In this document: piece by piece, positions 22,511-30,773 of the stretch | How positions within the stretch are numbered: the first letter of the stretch is position 1 | Layout: every line of letters begins with the position of its first letter | Virus record (IMG/VR): IMGVR_UViG_3300048591_000801 | Span: 1 to 38,293 of that record | DNA from: a virus | DNA length: 38,293 nucleotides | Direction: 5' to 3' (one strand) | Position numbers and translations under genes: made by a program | Notes under the pieces: model-generated | What the model was told of the DNA's origin: nothing | Databases searched by the model: none | What the model saw: only the letters and a program-made list of their open reading frames with translations

Positions 22511-23425
22511 CTATTTGCTCCGCTTGCGCCTGGGCGCGGTTACCTGCACTTCGTCAATGGTCTGGCCATCGATCTGCACCTGCACGTTGACGGGCTCCGC
22601 TTCATCTGGCTCAGGCTTCCCTTCAAACGCAAACGCGATGTAGTCGGGCACGTTCAGGTAGCCGGCGGCAACCAGCGGTTTCGCCTGCGCCACCGTCAGC
22701 TTGATCACCTCGCCCTCGACCAGCCGGGTGAACCGCCCTTCGCCGTCGATCGCGTTCACGGTTTCGCGGGCGATATACATTGCGCGCTCGCTCGCCTGAT
22801 ACGGCGTGAGCGCCTGGTCACCATCCATGTGCACAACCTCCACATCAAATCGCGCCATGCTGACGAACCCGGCCCGCAGCGCGTCTTCTGCGAACGGGAT
22901 GTCCGGCGCCACGTTCATCGCGTCGCCTTCGCGAAAGGCGATCTTCTCCAGCACATGCCGGCGAAAGAGCGTGCAGCCATGCCCCACCCCGCTCACGCGC
23001 GCCACGCCGGCGCGCCGCGCCGCGGCCAGCTCGGCCGGGTAACGCGACAGACTCATGCCAAGGTTCACGTCGTTCTCATACCTGAAGGCATTGATCACGA
23101 AGGTGTCATGCCGGAGCAGGTAGACGCCATACACCACGTCGGCCGGCGTGTCGATCAGCGCCTGCGCAGCGCCCGCCGGCAGCACCATGTCATGCTCGAA
23201 CGTGAGCAGCGCGTCGCAGTCGCTGGCCAGAAAGCGCTCGCGCGCCTTCACATACTGGTGCGCGACGTTGCGCAGGTCGCCTGCGCCGAACGGGTTGTCG
23301 CGCCCGATCACCCACTCGATCTCGCCGTTGATCTTCTGCGCCTCGACCGAACGCCGGCAGTCGGGGTGGATCGCATCGGATCCATCCGGCTTTGTCCAGG
23401 TGGGCGTGAAGATCATCAGCTTCAT
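22511..23425 (-). CDS. glycosyltransferase-like protein 1 in the head module
   Basis: A 304-residue protein starting at the ATG giving MKLMIFTPTW; upstream frame is shadow sequence. Residues 1-180 look like a GT-A type fold: first strand IFTPTW, VIGRDNP, then LLTFEHDMVLP, where EHD would be the metal-binding DxD-like site, followed by DVVYGVYLLRHD and GVGHGCTLFRR. The last 90 residues are a separate beta-rich tail with KLTVAQAKPLVAAGYLNVP and a basic end (APRRKRSK). It lies with a second such gene between the major capsid gene and the connectors. A role in glycosylating virion proteins is inferred. Confidence 0.65.
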   Translation of the reverse strand: MKLMIFTPTWTKPDGSDAIHPDCRRSVEAQKINGEIEWVIGRDNPFGAGDLRNVAHQYVKARERFLASDCDALLTFEHDMVLPAGAAQALIDTPADVVYGVYLLRHDTFVINAFRYENDVNLGMSLSRYPAELAAARRAGVARVSGVGHGCTLFRRHVLEKIAFREGDAMNVAPDIPFAEDALRAGFVSMARFDVEVVHMDGDQALTPYQASERAMYIARETVNAIDGEGRFTRLVEGEVIKLTVAQAKPLVAAGYLNVPDYIAFAFEGKPEPDEAEPVNVQVQIDGQTIDEVQVTAPRRKRSK

Positions 23426-23433
23426 GTTTGCGC

Positions 23434-24081
23434 TCAATGCCAGGCCTCGCCGAAGCGGGGCAGATACGCGTGCTTCACCACGATCTCGCTTGTGGCCAGC
23501 GCTTTCACGCCGCGCTCGCGCGCTGCGGCCATGAACGACTTGTGCTCCACGTCGTCGCCGTTGGGCCGATAACGCAGGCCTTCGCGATACAACTGCGCCG
23601 GCGACAGGTAGCAGCAACCGACGCTATCCAGCTCCATCAGCCGTGTATTTCCACGGAAATGTGGCGGCCATGCGCTCGCATCGCGCCCGTCCTGGATGAA
23701 GCCGCCGGTGTCATAGAACCATCCGCCGTTCTCCATGCTGGGCGGCTTGCGCTCGTCGAGCGTCTCCATGAACACAAACGGCGCGACGATGTCCGTTTCA
23801 GAGATCGCGAGCAGCCGCTCGATCAAATCGGCCGGCACGTCGACCAGGTCGACATCCAGCCACAGCACATGCGTGTGCGATTCGCACAGGCACGTGTCGA
23901 TGAGATGGTTGCGCGCCCGGGCGTTCGGGCCATATTTGCGCGCCTCACGCGGGAACGCGTTGGGCACCAGCGCCAGGCTCTTCTCCCGGTGGGACATGCG
24001 AGTGAAGTGCTCGCATGTCCCACGGAGGAAGACGGCAGGCGTGGAGTCGCGATACGGGACGGCCACCAGAACGCGCGCCAT
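23434..24081 (-). CDS. glycosyltransferase-like protein 2 in the head module
   Basis: A 215-residue protein. The first strand is VLVAVPYRD; residues 45-60 hold ARARNHLIDTCL, the usual helix in GT-A enzymes of this type; residues about 70-80 hold HVLWLDVDLVDVP with a DVD motif, and IVAPFVFMETLDER follows. GCCYLSPAQLYREG and a late SEIVVKHAYLPRFG complete the pattern. It resembles nucleotide-sugar-dependent transferases of the Anp1/GT62 or GT2-like type. The acceptor is unknown. It is followed 8 nt later by the sister gene at 23425. Confidence 0.68.
   Translation of the reverse strand: MARVLVAVPYRDSTPAVFLRGTCEHFTRMSHREKSLALVPNAFPREARKYGPNARARNHLIDTCLCESHTHVLWLDVDLVDVPADLIERLLAISETDIVAPFVFMETLDERKPPSMENGGWFYDTGGFIQDGRDASAWPPHFRGNTRLMELDSVGCCYLSPAQLYREGLRYRPNGDDVEHKSFMAAARERGVKALATSEIVVKHAYLPRFGEAWH
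23647..23660. repeat. palindrome ATTTCCNNGGAAAT, copy 3
   Basis: ATTTCCACGGAAAT inside the second glycosyltransferase gene, where the minus strand encodes HFRGNT. Confidence 0.65.
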
Positions 24082-24098
24082 TCGTCTACACCAAAGGC

Positions 24099-25271
24099 TT
24101 ACGCCGTCGGGTGCTTGCCGTAGAGGACTGCCTCAGCCTGCAGGACCTTGTAGACCGCGTCGAAGTAATAGAACAGGTTGACCTGCCCCGTGCCCGCCGC
24201 AGAATACGGATCGCGCAGGATCTGGAAGCCGCTGCTTTCGCGCAGGCCGACGTAGCCGAAATCGCCGAACACGCTCGACTTGTTGCCGGCGCCGATGGCC
24301 GCGATGGCCTGCTCGGAGTTGAAGACCGGGAAGCCCCACAGCGTGGATCCGGCAACCGAGCCGGGCGGCGTCGCCACGAACTGCCAGTTGTTGCCGGTCA
24401 GCGCGCGGTAAGCGCCTTCGTTCGCGCGCGGGAACACCCACTTCGCGGCGTCGGCATACTCAGACTTTAGCGAATACACCACCTTGGGGATGTCGCCGGC
24501 GGACGCAGCCGCAGCCGCGCCGAGCGTGACGCTCGTGCCGTTGGCCAGCACCTCAGTGAACAACAGCTTGTTGTGGGTGATCGCCATGGCGCGCCCAACG
24601 TAGTCGTTCAGGAAGTTGAGCAGGTTCGCATCCTCGTCACGCAGGAGCTCGACCGACAGCTGCACCTTCTTGGTGTATTTCACCAGCGTCATCTGCACGC
24701 GGCCCAGCGCCGCCGCGTCGCGATCAAAGGCGGACCCTTCGTTCGTCGAAACGAACTCATTGGCAGTGCCGTTGTCCGTGGTGACGTTGACCGTGGTGCC
24801 CTGGCCAGGGATGCGCAGCACGCCGAGGCGCGGGGCCAGCATGCCCTCGTTGCGCTTGGCGATGATGCCCTGGTAGTGACCGGTGGGCACGGCATAGCCG
24901 CCGTCGGCCGGCGTGCCGATGTTCATGTCGGTGTCGTTCGAGGCACGCAGCTCGCGGCTCAGGTCGCCAGTGCGGATGTAGTGCGCCAGGGCGCGGGACT
25001 CGCTGTCGCCGGGCTTGGTCTTGTTGACCGCCGGCGCGCCGTTGACCTCGCGGGTCTCCGGCTTGGCGGCCGGCGCACCCTCGGGCTGCGCCAGTTCGGC
25101 CTGCTCGGCTTCCAGCTTCTCGACGCGGGCGATGTCGCCTTTCAGCGCCTCAGCCTGCTTCATGATCTCGTCGAAGGCGGCGCGGGTCTCATCGGTCTGC
25201 GGGCCTTCGGCGATTGCCTTGGCGCTGTCGATGAGGCTCGCGCGCTTCTGCATCAATTCGCGCTTGTTCAT
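24099..25271 (-). CDS. major capsid protein, HK97 fold
   Basis: A 390-residue protein with AGGAG before the ATG. The first 100 residues are a charged helical delta/scaffold domain (KRASLIDSAKAIAE, IARVEKLEAEQAELAQ), to be removed by the protease encoded just upstream. The HK97 core follows: DGGYAVPTGHYQGIIAK, the N-arm and E-loop region, VKYTKKVQLSVELLRDED, then WVFPRANEGAYRAL in the P-domain and GFPVFNSEQ, FGDFGYVGLRES and NLFYYFDAVYKVLQAEA at the end. Length and order are normal for phages with a fused scaffold. Confidence 0.93.
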   Translation of the reverse strand: MNKRELMQKRASLIDSAKAIAEGPQTDETRAAFDEIMKQAEALKGDIARVEKLEAEQAELAQPEGAPAAKPETREVNGAPAVNKTKPGDSESRALAHYIRTGDLSRELRASNDTDMNIGTPADGGYAVPTGHYQGIIAKRNEGMLAPRLGVLRIPGQGTTVNVTTDNGTANEFVSTNEGSAFDRDAAALGRVQMTLVKYTKKVQLSVELLRDEDANLLNFLNDYVGRAMAITHNKLLFTEVLANGTSVTLGAAAAASAGDIPKVVYSLKSEYADAAKWVFPRANEGAYRALTGNNWQFVATPPGSVAGSTLWGFPVFNSEQAIAAIGAGNKSSVFGDFGYVGLRESSGFQILRDPYSAAGTGQVNLFYYFDAVYKVLQAEAVLYGKHPTA

Positions 25272-25312
25272 TTCTGTAAATCTCCTGTGAAAGAATGCGA
25301 TCCCGTGCGGGA

Positions 25313-26002
25313 TCAAAGTTCAACGTCAGCGATCCGCAGCCTCATGCGCATCAGCTCTTGCGCCGCCTGGCGCTCCGCTTCACGCTCAGCCTGCATGCTG
25401 GCCGCCTGGCCTTGCTCCTGCTCGGCTGCGCGCTGGTGTTCACTGTTCTGGTTGCCCGCCTGCAGCTCGGTGAGGCGGCTGCGCGCGCTCACGCTCGTCT
25501 GCGGGTAGGCGGGATAGGTGACCGGGCTTACGTCGTAGAGCCGGTCAACTTCGATGATGGTGCGTCGGATCGTGCCATCGTCCGCCCACACCCAGTCGTC
25601 ATTCAGGACCGAAAAGCCAAAGCTCATCTGGTCGATGTCGCCGCGCTTGACGCTCTCGGCGAGGTCGCGTGCATACTGCGTGTCGGGCAGCGTCACTTCC
25701 ATCCACAGGCCGGTGTCGTCTTCGCGCACCGACAATGTGCCGTTCTTGGTGCGGCCCAGAATGAGCGATGGATCGTGATTGATCAGCGCGCGCACGTCCG
25801 AGGCTTTCACGGCATTGCTGAATGCGCCCGGCTGAACGCGCTCGCGAAAGCCGCCGAGATCCTCCGACCACGCGTTGAACACGGAGGCGTAGCCCACCAG
25901 CTTCGCCGGCGCATCGCCTTCCTGCGCCACGCGCAACTCGCGCACGGGGAGCATGCGAATCTCTCGGTCGTTGGCTGGAATCTCAGCCGGTCGTTTGTTC
26001 AT
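25313..26002 (-). CDS. HK97-type prohead protease
   Basis: A 229-residue protein. KLVGYASVFNAWSEDLGGF and ERVQPGAFSNAV form the classical start, ALINHDPSLILGRT carries the catalytic His, and DQMSFGFSV the catalytic Ser. After about residue 170 it has a Glu/Gln-rich coil (EQEQGQAASMQAEREAERQ), perhaps a scaffold-like extension. It cuts the delta domain of the capsid protein encoded directly after it. It is the first gene after a strong terminator, so it needs its own promoter or read-through; no clear promoter is seen in the 20 bases between. Confidence 0.92.
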   Translation of the reverse strand: MNKRPAEIPANDREIRMLPVRELRVAQEGDAPAKLVGYASVFNAWSEDLGGFRERVQPGAFSNAVKASDVRALINHDPSLILGRTKNGTLSVREDDTGLWMEVTLPDTQYARDLAESVKRGDIDQMSFGFSVLNDDWVWADDGTIRRTIIEVDRLYDVSPVTYPAYPQTSVSARSRLTELQAGNQNSEHQRAAEQEQGQAASMQAEREAERQAAQELMRMRLRIADVEL

Positions 26003-26022
26003 TGCGATTGCCTCCAGGCCGG

Positions 26023-26067
26023 AAAAGCAAAAGCGCCCGCCAACCTCATCACGAGGTTGGCGGGCGC
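26023..26067 (-). terminator. intrinsic terminator after the portal gene (copy A of a repeated element)
   Basis: On the minus strand a perfect 15-bp stem (26067-26053 and 26047-26033) with a 5-nt loop is followed by TTTTGCTTTT. The element continues upstream on that strand with AAATAAAAGGC near 26090-26080. A near-identical element is at 36201-36265. It should stop or reduce transcription from portal into protease. Confidence 0.85.
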
Positions 26068-26109
26068 AAGGTTGCGACGGCCTTTTATTTGTGTGTCTGG
26101 ATTATAGGA

Positions 26110-27696
26110 CTAATTTGGTTCAAGCGTTGGCCAATCCAAGATCCGTTCGGCCAACGTGGCGTGGTCAATGCCAGGCACGTTATACCAAACACTCGCGAAG
26201 TATTGGGTGACATCTTCAACGTCTTTCTCGTTGTATTCAGGATTCGTGGCGCGCACCAGCGGCCGCACAACATCCTCCACCCATGGGATGTGCTTGCGGT
26301 CGCGATCTGTTGCCCGATCCGCAATGCGCCTGCAGGCGTCAAAGATCAGCGTGCGCAGGGCGCGCTGGGCGTTGGTGTCTGCCGGCGGTTGATCTGATGG
26401 CGAATCCGCCGGTGGTGTTGCCGGCGGCTCGACCTGCGGCGGCGGTTGGGGCGCCGGCGGCTCCTCGCCGAGCACGGTCATGTTCATCGGCGTGAGGTAG
26501 TCGTCGCCGCCCTCGATCGGGTTCATGTTCTCCATGCGCCGAATGTCGTTGCGGCTCAACCAGCCCCACTGCCGGCCGATGCTGTAGGCGCTGTAGCGGC
26601 TGGCGATGTCGCCGCGCAGAAAGCCGTCGATCATGAACTCGGCAAAGATGGCGTTGCGCTCGATGGGGCCGACCAGGTCGCGCGAGATCGACTGCTCGAT
26701 GCGCACCAGCCACGGCGTGAGCGAATACGTCACGAAGTCGATGCCCTGGTGCTCGATGTTGGAGAACGTCGCACGGTCGAGATCCTGAATCATGTGCGGT
26801 GGCACGCGGAAGACGCGCGCAATCTCGCCGATCTGGAACTTGCGCGTTTCCAGAAACTGCGCGTCGTCGAGCGGCATGCCGACATCCTTCCACTGCATGC
26901 CCTCTTCCAGAATGGCCACACGGTTGACGTTATCCAGGCCTTGGTGCCGCGCTTCCCACGAGCCCTTCAGGCGGTCGTAGGCCTCGTCGCTCAGCTTGCC
27001 GGGATGCTGCAACACGCCGCCGGGCTTTGCGCCATTGGCGAAGAAGCGGTTGCCCAGCTCCTCGCCGGCCTTGCTGAGTCCGATGGCTTCGCGCGCGAGC
27101 GCGATCGGGCTCATGCCCATGATGCCGCCGACGCTCAGGTTGCGGATGTGCCACACGCGATATTTCGGCAGCGCGACCTCGCGGTTGTTCGGCAGGCGCG
27201 TGTGATACCAGAGCTGGCCGTCGTCGTGGCGCGCCGGCCAGGTGCGATCCGGCCGCAGCGGCCACAGCGCGAGCACGTCGCCGCGCCGGTTCATCTCGAT
27301 CTCGCAGTAAGCGTTGCCCCACAGCGTAAGGTGCATCATCAGCGTCTCGCGCAGGTCGAATGAGGTCATCTCCGGGTTGGGCAGGCTGTGCAGGACCGTG
27401 TAAAGCGCGTGGCTGCTGGCGCGCTCCTTGCCGTCGGCGGTGCGGCGATACGTGATCAGCGGCAACGACGCGACAGACTGCGACAAGACCATCACGCAGC
27501 CGAGCACGGCCGTGTTGGTGATTGCGCTGGACGGCGTGACGGATGCGCCCGGCGTCAGCCCCAGGCTCAGAAAGTCATTGAGCACCACAGGCTCGCCGAT
27601 CGGCCCGGGCGGCACCTCGCGCGCCCTGAGCTCGGTGGCGGCCGGCGCGCCCCAGAAGCCGTCCCAGACTGAAAGAAGCGATTCTCGAATGCCCAT
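26110..27696 (-). CDS. portal protein, HK97 family
   Basis: A 528-residue protein. The N-terminal part (SAITNTAVLGCVMVLSQSVA, ASLPLITYRR) and the middle (LWGNAYCEIEMNRRGDVLAL, YRVWHIRNLS) follow the HK97 portal family, as do GVLQHPGKL, VPPHMIQDLDRATFSNIEHQ and the late LSRNDIRRMENMNP. Residues from about 410 onward form an unusual Pro/Gln/Glu-rich linker, and a further 110-residue helical domain (ACRRIADRATDRDRKHIP) not part of the minimal family. The dodecamer is the DNA gate of the capsid. Gene order TerL-portal-protease-capsid is canonical. Confidence 0.93.
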   Translation of the reverse strand: MGIRESLLSVWDGFWGAPAATELRAREVPPGPIGEPVVLNDFLSLGLTPGASVTPSSAITNTAVLGCVMVLSQSVASLPLITYRRTADGKERASSHALYTVLHSLPNPEMTSFDLRETLMMHLTLWGNAYCEIEMNRRGDVLALWPLRPDRTWPARHDDGQLWYHTRLPNNREVALPKYRVWHIRNLSVGGIMGMSPIALAREAIGLSKAGEELGNRFFANGAKPGGVLQHPGKLSDEAYDRLKGSWEARHQGLDNVNRVAILEEGMQWKDVGMPLDDAQFLETRKFQIGEIARVFRVPPHMIQDLDRATFSNIEHQGIDFVTYSLTPWLVRIEQSISRDLVGPIERNAIFAEFMIDGFLRGDIASRYSAYSIGRQWGWLSRNDIRRMENMNPIEGGDDYLTPMNMTVLGEEPPAPQPPPQVEPPATPPADSPSDQPPADTNAQRALRTLIFDACRRIADRATDRDRKHIPWVEDVVRPLVRATNPEYNEKDVEDVTQYFASVWYNVPGIDHATLAERILDWPTLEPN

Positions 27697-27710
27697 GTTT
27701 TTACACCCTG

Positions 27711-29282
27711 TTAAACCTCGCGGATGCCCCGCTGTTCATATACGCTCACTGTGCTTTGATGCCGCATCGCGCGATCCAGCGCCATGATGCCGGCGACGAT
27801 GCCGTCGATCTTCTCCCGCGACTTCTGCTTGTTCGGCTTGACATTGCCGGCCGGATCCGTGCTCACCACGACGTTGTCAGCCATCCATCGCAAGACAGGA
27901 TGGCCGCCGTGCCTGAGCTTGCCGTCGAGCACCAGGCGTAGCAATTCCTTTGTCGGCCCGCTCATCGAGTTGAAGCCCTGGCCGAAGCCGACCATCGTCA
28001 GCCCTGCCCCTTCGAGCTGCTGGCTGACCTGGAACGCACCCCAGCGGTCGAAGGCGATCTCGCGGATGTTGTATATCTCGGCCAGTTCCTCAATGTCGCG
28101 CACAATCCGCCCGTAGTCGATCACGTTGCCGGGCGTGGTGCGGATCAGGCCGGCGCGCTGCCAGGCGTCGTAAGGCACGCGGTCTTTTCTCGCGCGCTCG
28201 ATCAGGTTGTCCTGTGGGATCCAGAAGAACGGCAGGATCGTGTGCATTTCATCCTCGCCCGCTTCATTCGGGAAGTCGAGCACGAAGGATGCAATGTCAC
28301 TCGACGAGGCCAGGTCGAGCCCGCCATAGCACTGCGCGCCCTCGAGCAGCTTCGCGTCGAACGGCTCGCCGCACTTGTCCCATGCCTGCAGGTCAAGCCA
28401 GCGCGTTTCCTGCTGCGTCCACTGATTCAGATGCAATCGCCTGAACGTGTTCTGGTAGGCCGGCGATGCCCGCGCCTTCCGGCATTCCCCTTCCAGGTAT
28501 TCCAGCTTCACGGTCTGGCCGAGCGAAGGGTTGGCCTTTGTCCACGTCGCCGGCGCCGTCCAATCGTCCTTCTCGTCGGCGGCTGCGATGTAAGCGAAGA
28601 AGGTCGGATCGTCGATGATGCCTTCAAGCACCTGGCGGCCGTATTCATGCTGCTCATAGCAGATCGAGTTGCGGTCAAAGCCGGCCGTGGTGATTGCCAC
28701 CGTGAGCGGCTGCCGGCGCGCGCCAGTCGACGTGGTCAGCACGTCCCACAGCTCGCGATTCGGTTGGGCGTGCAGCTCGTCGAAGATGATGCCGTGGGCG
28801 TTCAAGCCGTGCTTGGTCGGCGCGTCCGCGCTCAGGACCTTGTAGCTCGACATCGACTCCCCCACATAGATCGAGCGCTTGTATACGTTCGAGCGCTTCT
28901 TGAGCTCGGGCGACGCGTCGACCATGCGCTTGGCCTCCTCGAACACGATGCTCGCCTGGTCGCGATCTGCAGCCGCGCTGTAAACCTCAGCAGCCGGCTC
29001 GCCGTCGGCATACAGGAGGCACAGCGCGATGCCGGCTGAAATGGTGGACTTGCCGTTCTTGCGCGGGATCTCGATATAGGCGGTGCGATACCGGCGCGTG
29101 TTGTCACTCGCGCGCTTCCAGCCGAACAGCGGCCGGATGATGTCGCGCTTTTGCCAGTCGAGCAGCGAGAATGGCTTGCCCGCCCACTCGCCTTTGGAGT
29201 GGCGCAGGAGCCGCTCGAAGAAGTTGCACGCAATCTGCGCTGCCTTCTCGTCGAAATAAAACTCGCTGGTGTCGCTGCTCAT
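27711..29282 (-). CDS. terL: terminase large subunit
   Basis: A 523-residue protein. I take the ATG giving MSSDTSEF; an upstream in-frame ATG would place the start inside the GTATACG repeats. The ATPase domain shows IPRKNGKSTIS (Walker A type), GIIFDELHAQ (Walker B) and the coupling motif near ITTAGF. The nuclease domain shows GGLDLASSSDIASF with the first acidic residues, then IAFDRWG and, near the end, the last acidic part (KIDGIVAGIMALDRAM). Domain order is that of the Terminase_1 family. It drives DNA packaging through the portal, which is encoded next. Confidence 0.94.
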   Translation of the reverse strand: MSSDTSEFYFDEKAAQIACNFFERLLRHSKGEWAGKPFSLLDWQKRDIIRPLFGWKRASDNTRRYRTAYIEIPRKNGKSTISAGIALCLLYADGEPAAEVYSAAADRDQASIVFEEAKRMVDASPELKKRSNVYKRSIYVGESMSSYKVLSADAPTKHGLNAHGIIFDELHAQPNRELWDVLTTSTGARRQPLTVAITTAGFDRNSICYEQHEYGRQVLEGIIDDPTFFAYIAAADEKDDWTAPATWTKANPSLGQTVKLEYLEGECRKARASPAYQNTFRRLHLNQWTQQETRWLDLQAWDKCGEPFDAKLLEGAQCYGGLDLASSSDIASFVLDFPNEAGEDEMHTILPFFWIPQDNLIERARKDRVPYDAWQRAGLIRTTPGNVIDYGRIVRDIEELAEIYNIREIAFDRWGAFQVSQQLEGAGLTMVGFGQGFNSMSGPTKELLRLVLDGKLRHGGHPVLRWMADNVVVSTDPAGNVKPNKQKSREKIDGIVAGIMALDRAMRHQSTVSVYEQRGIREV

Positions 29283-29286
29283 CTTA

Positions 29287-29305
29287 AATCGTATACTCGT
29301 ATACA
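29287..29305 (-). promoter_or_regulatory. two 8-bp direct repeats (GTATACG type) before TerL
   Basis: On the minus strand TGTATACG AGTATACG ATT ends five bases before the TerL ATG. It is the counterpart of the array at 7471-7494. There is no Shine-Dalgarno between, so if a TACGAT -10 box acts here the transcript would be nearly leaderless. Confidence 0.45.
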
Positions 29306-29347
29306 ATATTGTTGCGCGCGGGCATCGCGGGATGATCGTTGGGCGGC

Positions 29348-29412
29348 TTGATGGGTGGTGTGTAGAAGGACTGCCTGAAAGCTTGTCCGCTCACCGCTGG
29401 AACACCCATCAA
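29348..29412. other. 10-bp inverted repeat between TerS and TerL
   Basis: TTGATGGGTG at 29348-29357 and CACCCATCAA at 29403-29412 are perfect reverse complements 45 bases apart. The right arm covers the TerS stop codon. The 126-nt gap could hold a packaging site or a folded RNA, but no direct evidence decides between these. Confidence 0.4.
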
Positions 29413-29936
29413 CCTCCGCCGCGCTGCGCATCCCGCCCTGCCACCTTCGTCTCATCGACGCCGTCAAACAACATCTCCGCCAGTGTCTTTTCTTCTTCTT
29501 TCTTCTCGACATGCAGGCTCGACCGCGCGCTCGGCGTCATGCCAAACTCCGCCGCATACTGCCTGAACGCCGCGCTGTTGTCCCGCAGCACCTGCAGCAG
29601 CGGATGCTTGCGATCCAACCCGTTTTCATCCTTCACACGCAGGCCTTCCTTGCGGATGAGCTGCGCCACTTCGCGCGCGAGTGACCAGTGCACGGCCATC
29701 ATGTCAAACGCGGCCTCGTCGGCCTCGGTCAGCACACCCAGCTCGCGCAGCAGCTTGCCGTAGCGCGCATGGAAGTCGGCCAGGCCATCGATGAGCGGAT
29801 CGCGCTTCTTTGCCGCAAGCCGCTTCGCCGGCAACGGACGCGGCTTCGGCTCTTTGTCATTCAAGCGCCGCTTGCCGGGGTTGCCCCTCGCTTTTTTAAT
29901 CGCCGTCGGCGTCGGCTTTGGTCCTCGCCTACCCAT
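29409..29936 (-). CDS. terS: terminase small subunit, P27 family
   Basis: A 175-residue protein with the P27 family beginning: MGRRGPKPTPTAIKKARGNP followed by KRRLNDKEPKP, then a helical region (LADFHARYGKLLRELGVLTEADEAAF, residues about 52-77) and HPLLQVLRDNSAAFRQYAAEFGMTPSARS, a pattern ending in the family's GLTPSSRSR-like motif. The last 35 residues are Lys/Glu-rich and then Gly-rich. It recognises the packaging site and loads TerL. A gap of 126 nt with a long inverted repeat separates it from TerL. Confidence 0.92.
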   Translation of the reverse strand: MGRRGPKPTPTAIKKARGNPGKRRLNDKEPKPRPLPAKRLAAKKRDPLIDGLADFHARYGKLLRELGVLTEADEAAFDMMAVHWSLAREVAQLIRKEGLRVKDENGLDRKHPLLQVLRDNSAAFRQYAAEFGMTPSARSSLHVEKKEEEKTLAEMLFDGVDETKVAGRDAQRGGG

Positions 29937-30006
29937 ACATCAACCTTCCGTCACCATGGAAACTCGAAAAAACCTGCGCACGCGCGCGTAGGGCTTCCGG
30001 GCGGTC

Positions 30007-30435
30007 TCAGCATGGAACGGCCAGAGATTCACCATCCCCCTCCCCGCGCTGCTCCGCCATCGTCTTCCTGCTGTGACAGGCCTTGCATAAACATTGCAGA
30101 TTGGCAGGGGTGTCCGGCCCGCCGCGGCGCTTTGGAACAATGTGATCGACCTCGCTGGCCAGCACCACATCGTCGCCATGAACCTCGAAGGGATCGGCAC
30201 ACAGCGGCTGGTCATTCAGCATCATCCGCCTGAGCCGGCGCCACCGTGCGTCATATCCGCGCTGCGCTGCGCTGCCTCGTCGCTCTCGATCCCGTTGCTC
30301 GACCTTCGACCTGCATGCTTCGCAGTAACGTTCCATGTCTACCAACCCGGCACAGCCAGGCGTGGCGCACGGCCGGCGCGCCCGCCGCACACTGCCGCCC
30401 CGCTCTGTTGTGACTGCCCCTGTTGCCTTGACCAT
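30007..30435 (-). CDS. HNH endonuclease
   Basis: A 142-residue protein, ATG after GCAGGGCGGC; a GTG four codons earlier is an alternative. Near the N-terminus CATPGC and CEAC form a zinc site. The HNH core is in the second half: EVDHIVPKRRGGPDT, NLQCLCKACHSRKT, with Asp-His, Asn and final His in place. Phage HNH proteins encoded next to TerS assist terminase in cutting cos DNA in HK97-like phages, so this neighbour relation fits packaging rather than homing. Confidence 0.92.
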   Translation of the reverse strand: MVKATGAVTTERGGSVRRARRPCATPGCAGLVDMERYCEACRSKVEQRDRERRGSAAQRGYDARWRRLRRMMLNDQPLCADPFEVHGDDVVLASEVDHIVPKRRGGPDTPANLQCLCKACHSRKTMAEQRGEGDGESLAVPC

Positions 30436-30452
30436 GCCGCCCTGCACGCCCC

Positions 30453-30773
30453 CTACTTCTCCACAACAACGCGCCTGAACTCGTCATAGGGCACGCTGTC
30501 TACGGAATACCTGAAGTGAATGCGCAGCACCTGCTCCGGCTTGATGCCCCCCGCCTTCACCGCTGATGTGGTGATCACCGTCGGCGTGCCGCTCGCAGTA
30601 ACAGTAGCCCCGCTTGCAAACACATCCGTCGTCACGTCCTCATCTGTGGTGTCGATGTATGCAACCACCGATGCAGCGGTGTAGGTGCCGCTCTTGTTGG
30701 GCTGGTAACTGAATGCGCCCAGCTCGCTGGATCCTCGTCGAATGGGATCACCGATCTCTCTTGCTGTGGTCAT
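30453..30773 (-). CDS. hypothetical protein following the repeat protein
   Basis: A 106-residue protein starting at the ATG in an ATGA overlap with the repeat-protein stop, six bases after GGAGGG, which itself lies in the end of that gene. It contains an Ile/Asp/Thr-rich beta region (VVAYIDTTDEDVTTDVF, ATVTASGTPTVITTSAV) and ends with RIHFRYSVDSVPYDEFRRV. It looks like a small beta domain, perhaps a virion or fibre accessory. No family recognised. Confidence 0.62.
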   Translation of the reverse strand: MTTAREIGDPIRRGSSELGAFSYQPNKSGTYTAASVVAYIDTTDEDVTTDVFASGATVTASGTPTVITTSAVKAGGIKPEQVLRIHFRYSVDSVPYDEFRRVVVEK

